Assembly (NCBI GenBank): GCA_037903355.1
Contig: JBAJFE010000042.1
Span: forward strand, 3,918,001 to 3,982,000
Reading direction: 5' to 3'
Length of the DNA stretch: 64,000 nt
Source of the DNA: Trichuris trichiura
Taxonomy: Eukaryota > Nematoda > Enoplea > Trichinellida > Trichuridae
Shown here: positions 63,180 to 64,000 of the stretch, piece by piece
Numbering within the stretch: position 1 is the stretch's first letter
How the letters are laid out: every line of letters begins with the position of its first letter
Position numbers and translations under genes: made by a program
Notes under the pieces: generated by a model
Databases searched by the model: none
Told to the model about the DNA's origin: nothing
Seen by the model: only the letters and a program-made list of their open reading frames with translations

Positions 63180-64000
63180 CAGTCGGCCCTCGTTATCCGC
63201 GGATTCTATACAACGCGGTTTGTCCACCGTGAAATAGTGACGTCATCTTTTCACAGAGACATGCGCACCGCTGGCCGGCATTATAATTGCACTAGTGTCG
63301 TTGCATGCCAGTGCAGCAGTGTGATCATCTGCGCGTTCGAGAAAAACTTTCTCTGCCCACAGTGCTGTCTAACCGTGCACAATGCTAATGAGGCCTTGTC
63401 ATTTTTCTGACTGCTCATTATTGCTTCGTGCGCGTTGTTGAGGCCACGCGCTGTGCGCAAATATCAGTTTCCCTGCAGCGTGGTAGGTCTGAACTTTCGC
63501 GTCGTGTAACTGGTGAAGGATGGCTGACAGAAGGCAACTAAGTGAACAGAGCGGTTTCTCTAGGGCTAAGAGACAACGTAGCGTCCTTTACCCTTCATGA
63601 AAAAGTAAAAGTCCTAGATCTTTTGAAAACCGGATTGTCATGTGCCGAAGTGGGCCGCAAGATCGGGAAGAATGAATCCAGCATTCGTGCGATAAAGCAG
63701 CAGGAAGCTGAGATTCGAAGAAGCGTGCATCCCGACCCTTCAGTAGCGAAAAGAGCTGCTGTAGTTCGCAACAAAATCCTCATGAAGGCTGAGAAAGCGC
63801 TAAGCGTTTGGATAGAGGACATGTCGCAGAAGCATGTCCCTGTCGACGGGAAAGTTATTCGGGAGAAAACGCTGAGCTTATATGAGCACTTCTCTGGCTC
63901 GGTTGCAGAGAACGAAAGAAAAGGGTTTACTGCTAGCAAAGGATGGCTAGCCAAATACATGGAGCGTTTCAACCTCAAGAACTTAAAGATCACTGGAGAA
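63180..64000 (+). mobile_element. Tigger element, left end, continues past the window
   Basis: It begins CAGTCGGCCCTCGTTATCC, the same terminal family as the preceding element, only 10 bases after that one ends. The transposase start follows at 63520. Confidence 0.8.
63520..64000 (+). pseudogene. Tigger/CENP-B-type transposase N-terminus, partial, one frameshift
   Basis: ATG 63520 gives MADRRQLSEQ and KRQRSV, then a one-base shift near 63590. The rest of the frame is open to the window edge: EKVKVLDLLKTGLSCAEVGR and KIGKNESSIRAIKQ (CENP-B N-terminal helix-turn-helix), then EKALSVWIEDM, ...GKVIREKTLSLYEHF and KGWLAKYMERFNLKN (Tc5/CENP-B DNA-binding domain). The DDE domain would lie beyond 64000. 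The minus-strand 132-codon frame is its shadow. Confidence 0.85.

Noticed and set aside
1..64000. tRNA or rRNA genes, CRISPR arrays, bacterial operons
   Set aside because: None seen; introns, LTR elements and polyadenylation signals show eukaryotic DNA. tRNA genes cannot be excluded without a covariance search.

Overview
The window is eukaryotic genomic DNA with very few host genes and a dense, layered set of transposable elements. A nematode is the best fit. The evidence is a GABA-receptor locus built like C. elegans unc-49, an SR-protein gene with a 47-nt intron, short TTAGGC dimers, and nematode-type element classes (BEL/Pao, Gypsy, pogo/Tigger, FLYWCH-MULE, mariner, hAT). The multi-kb introns packed with elements are unlike rhabditid nematodes. 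A basal (Trichuris/Trichinella-like) lineage is possible but cannot be proved from sequence alone.

Host genes: (1) A GM2-activator/ML-like gene, + strand, 4082-5197, with an odd first exon. (2) An SRSF2/SC35-like splicing factor, - strand, 24129-23040, three exons; the RS domain is a separate exon. (3) An unc-49-like GABA-gated chloride channel locus, - strand, 61366-39301. Two shared ligand-domain exons are followed by two complete alternative C-terminal modules in tandem (module 1 at 60.7/49.3/48.8 kb, module 2 at 48.0/47.7/39.6 kb). Every exon junction has matching phase, so either module can join the shared Cys-loop exon. The 5' exons of this gene were not found.

Mobile DNA, left to right: an inverted pair of pogo-type MITEs (0.8-1.3 kb); hammerhead-ribozyme foldback elements (3.1, 25.3, 26.7, 45.9, 59.0 kb, plus decayed ones); hAT elements with 8-bp target duplications (6.8, 19.9, 26.1, 36.7 kb); a MULE (8.5-10.6 kb); a BEL/Pao element (11.2-17.5 kb) split by a young, full-length Gypsy element (12461-17227); a mariner/hAT chimera (17.6-18.7 kb); a Copia tail (31.4-32.2 kb); an old Gypsy element (33.5-38.6 kb) carrying a solo LTR, a short insertion and a hAT; two more solo LTRs (28.9, 52.8 kb); a 4.3-kb head-to-head inverted Tigger dimer (40.4-44.7 kb) inside an unc-49 intron; and Tigger copies at 53.3, 62.0 and 63.2 kb, the last running off the window.

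The most interesting signals are the hammerhead ribozyme motifs, whose short stem I covaries among families, and the split unc-49-type locus.
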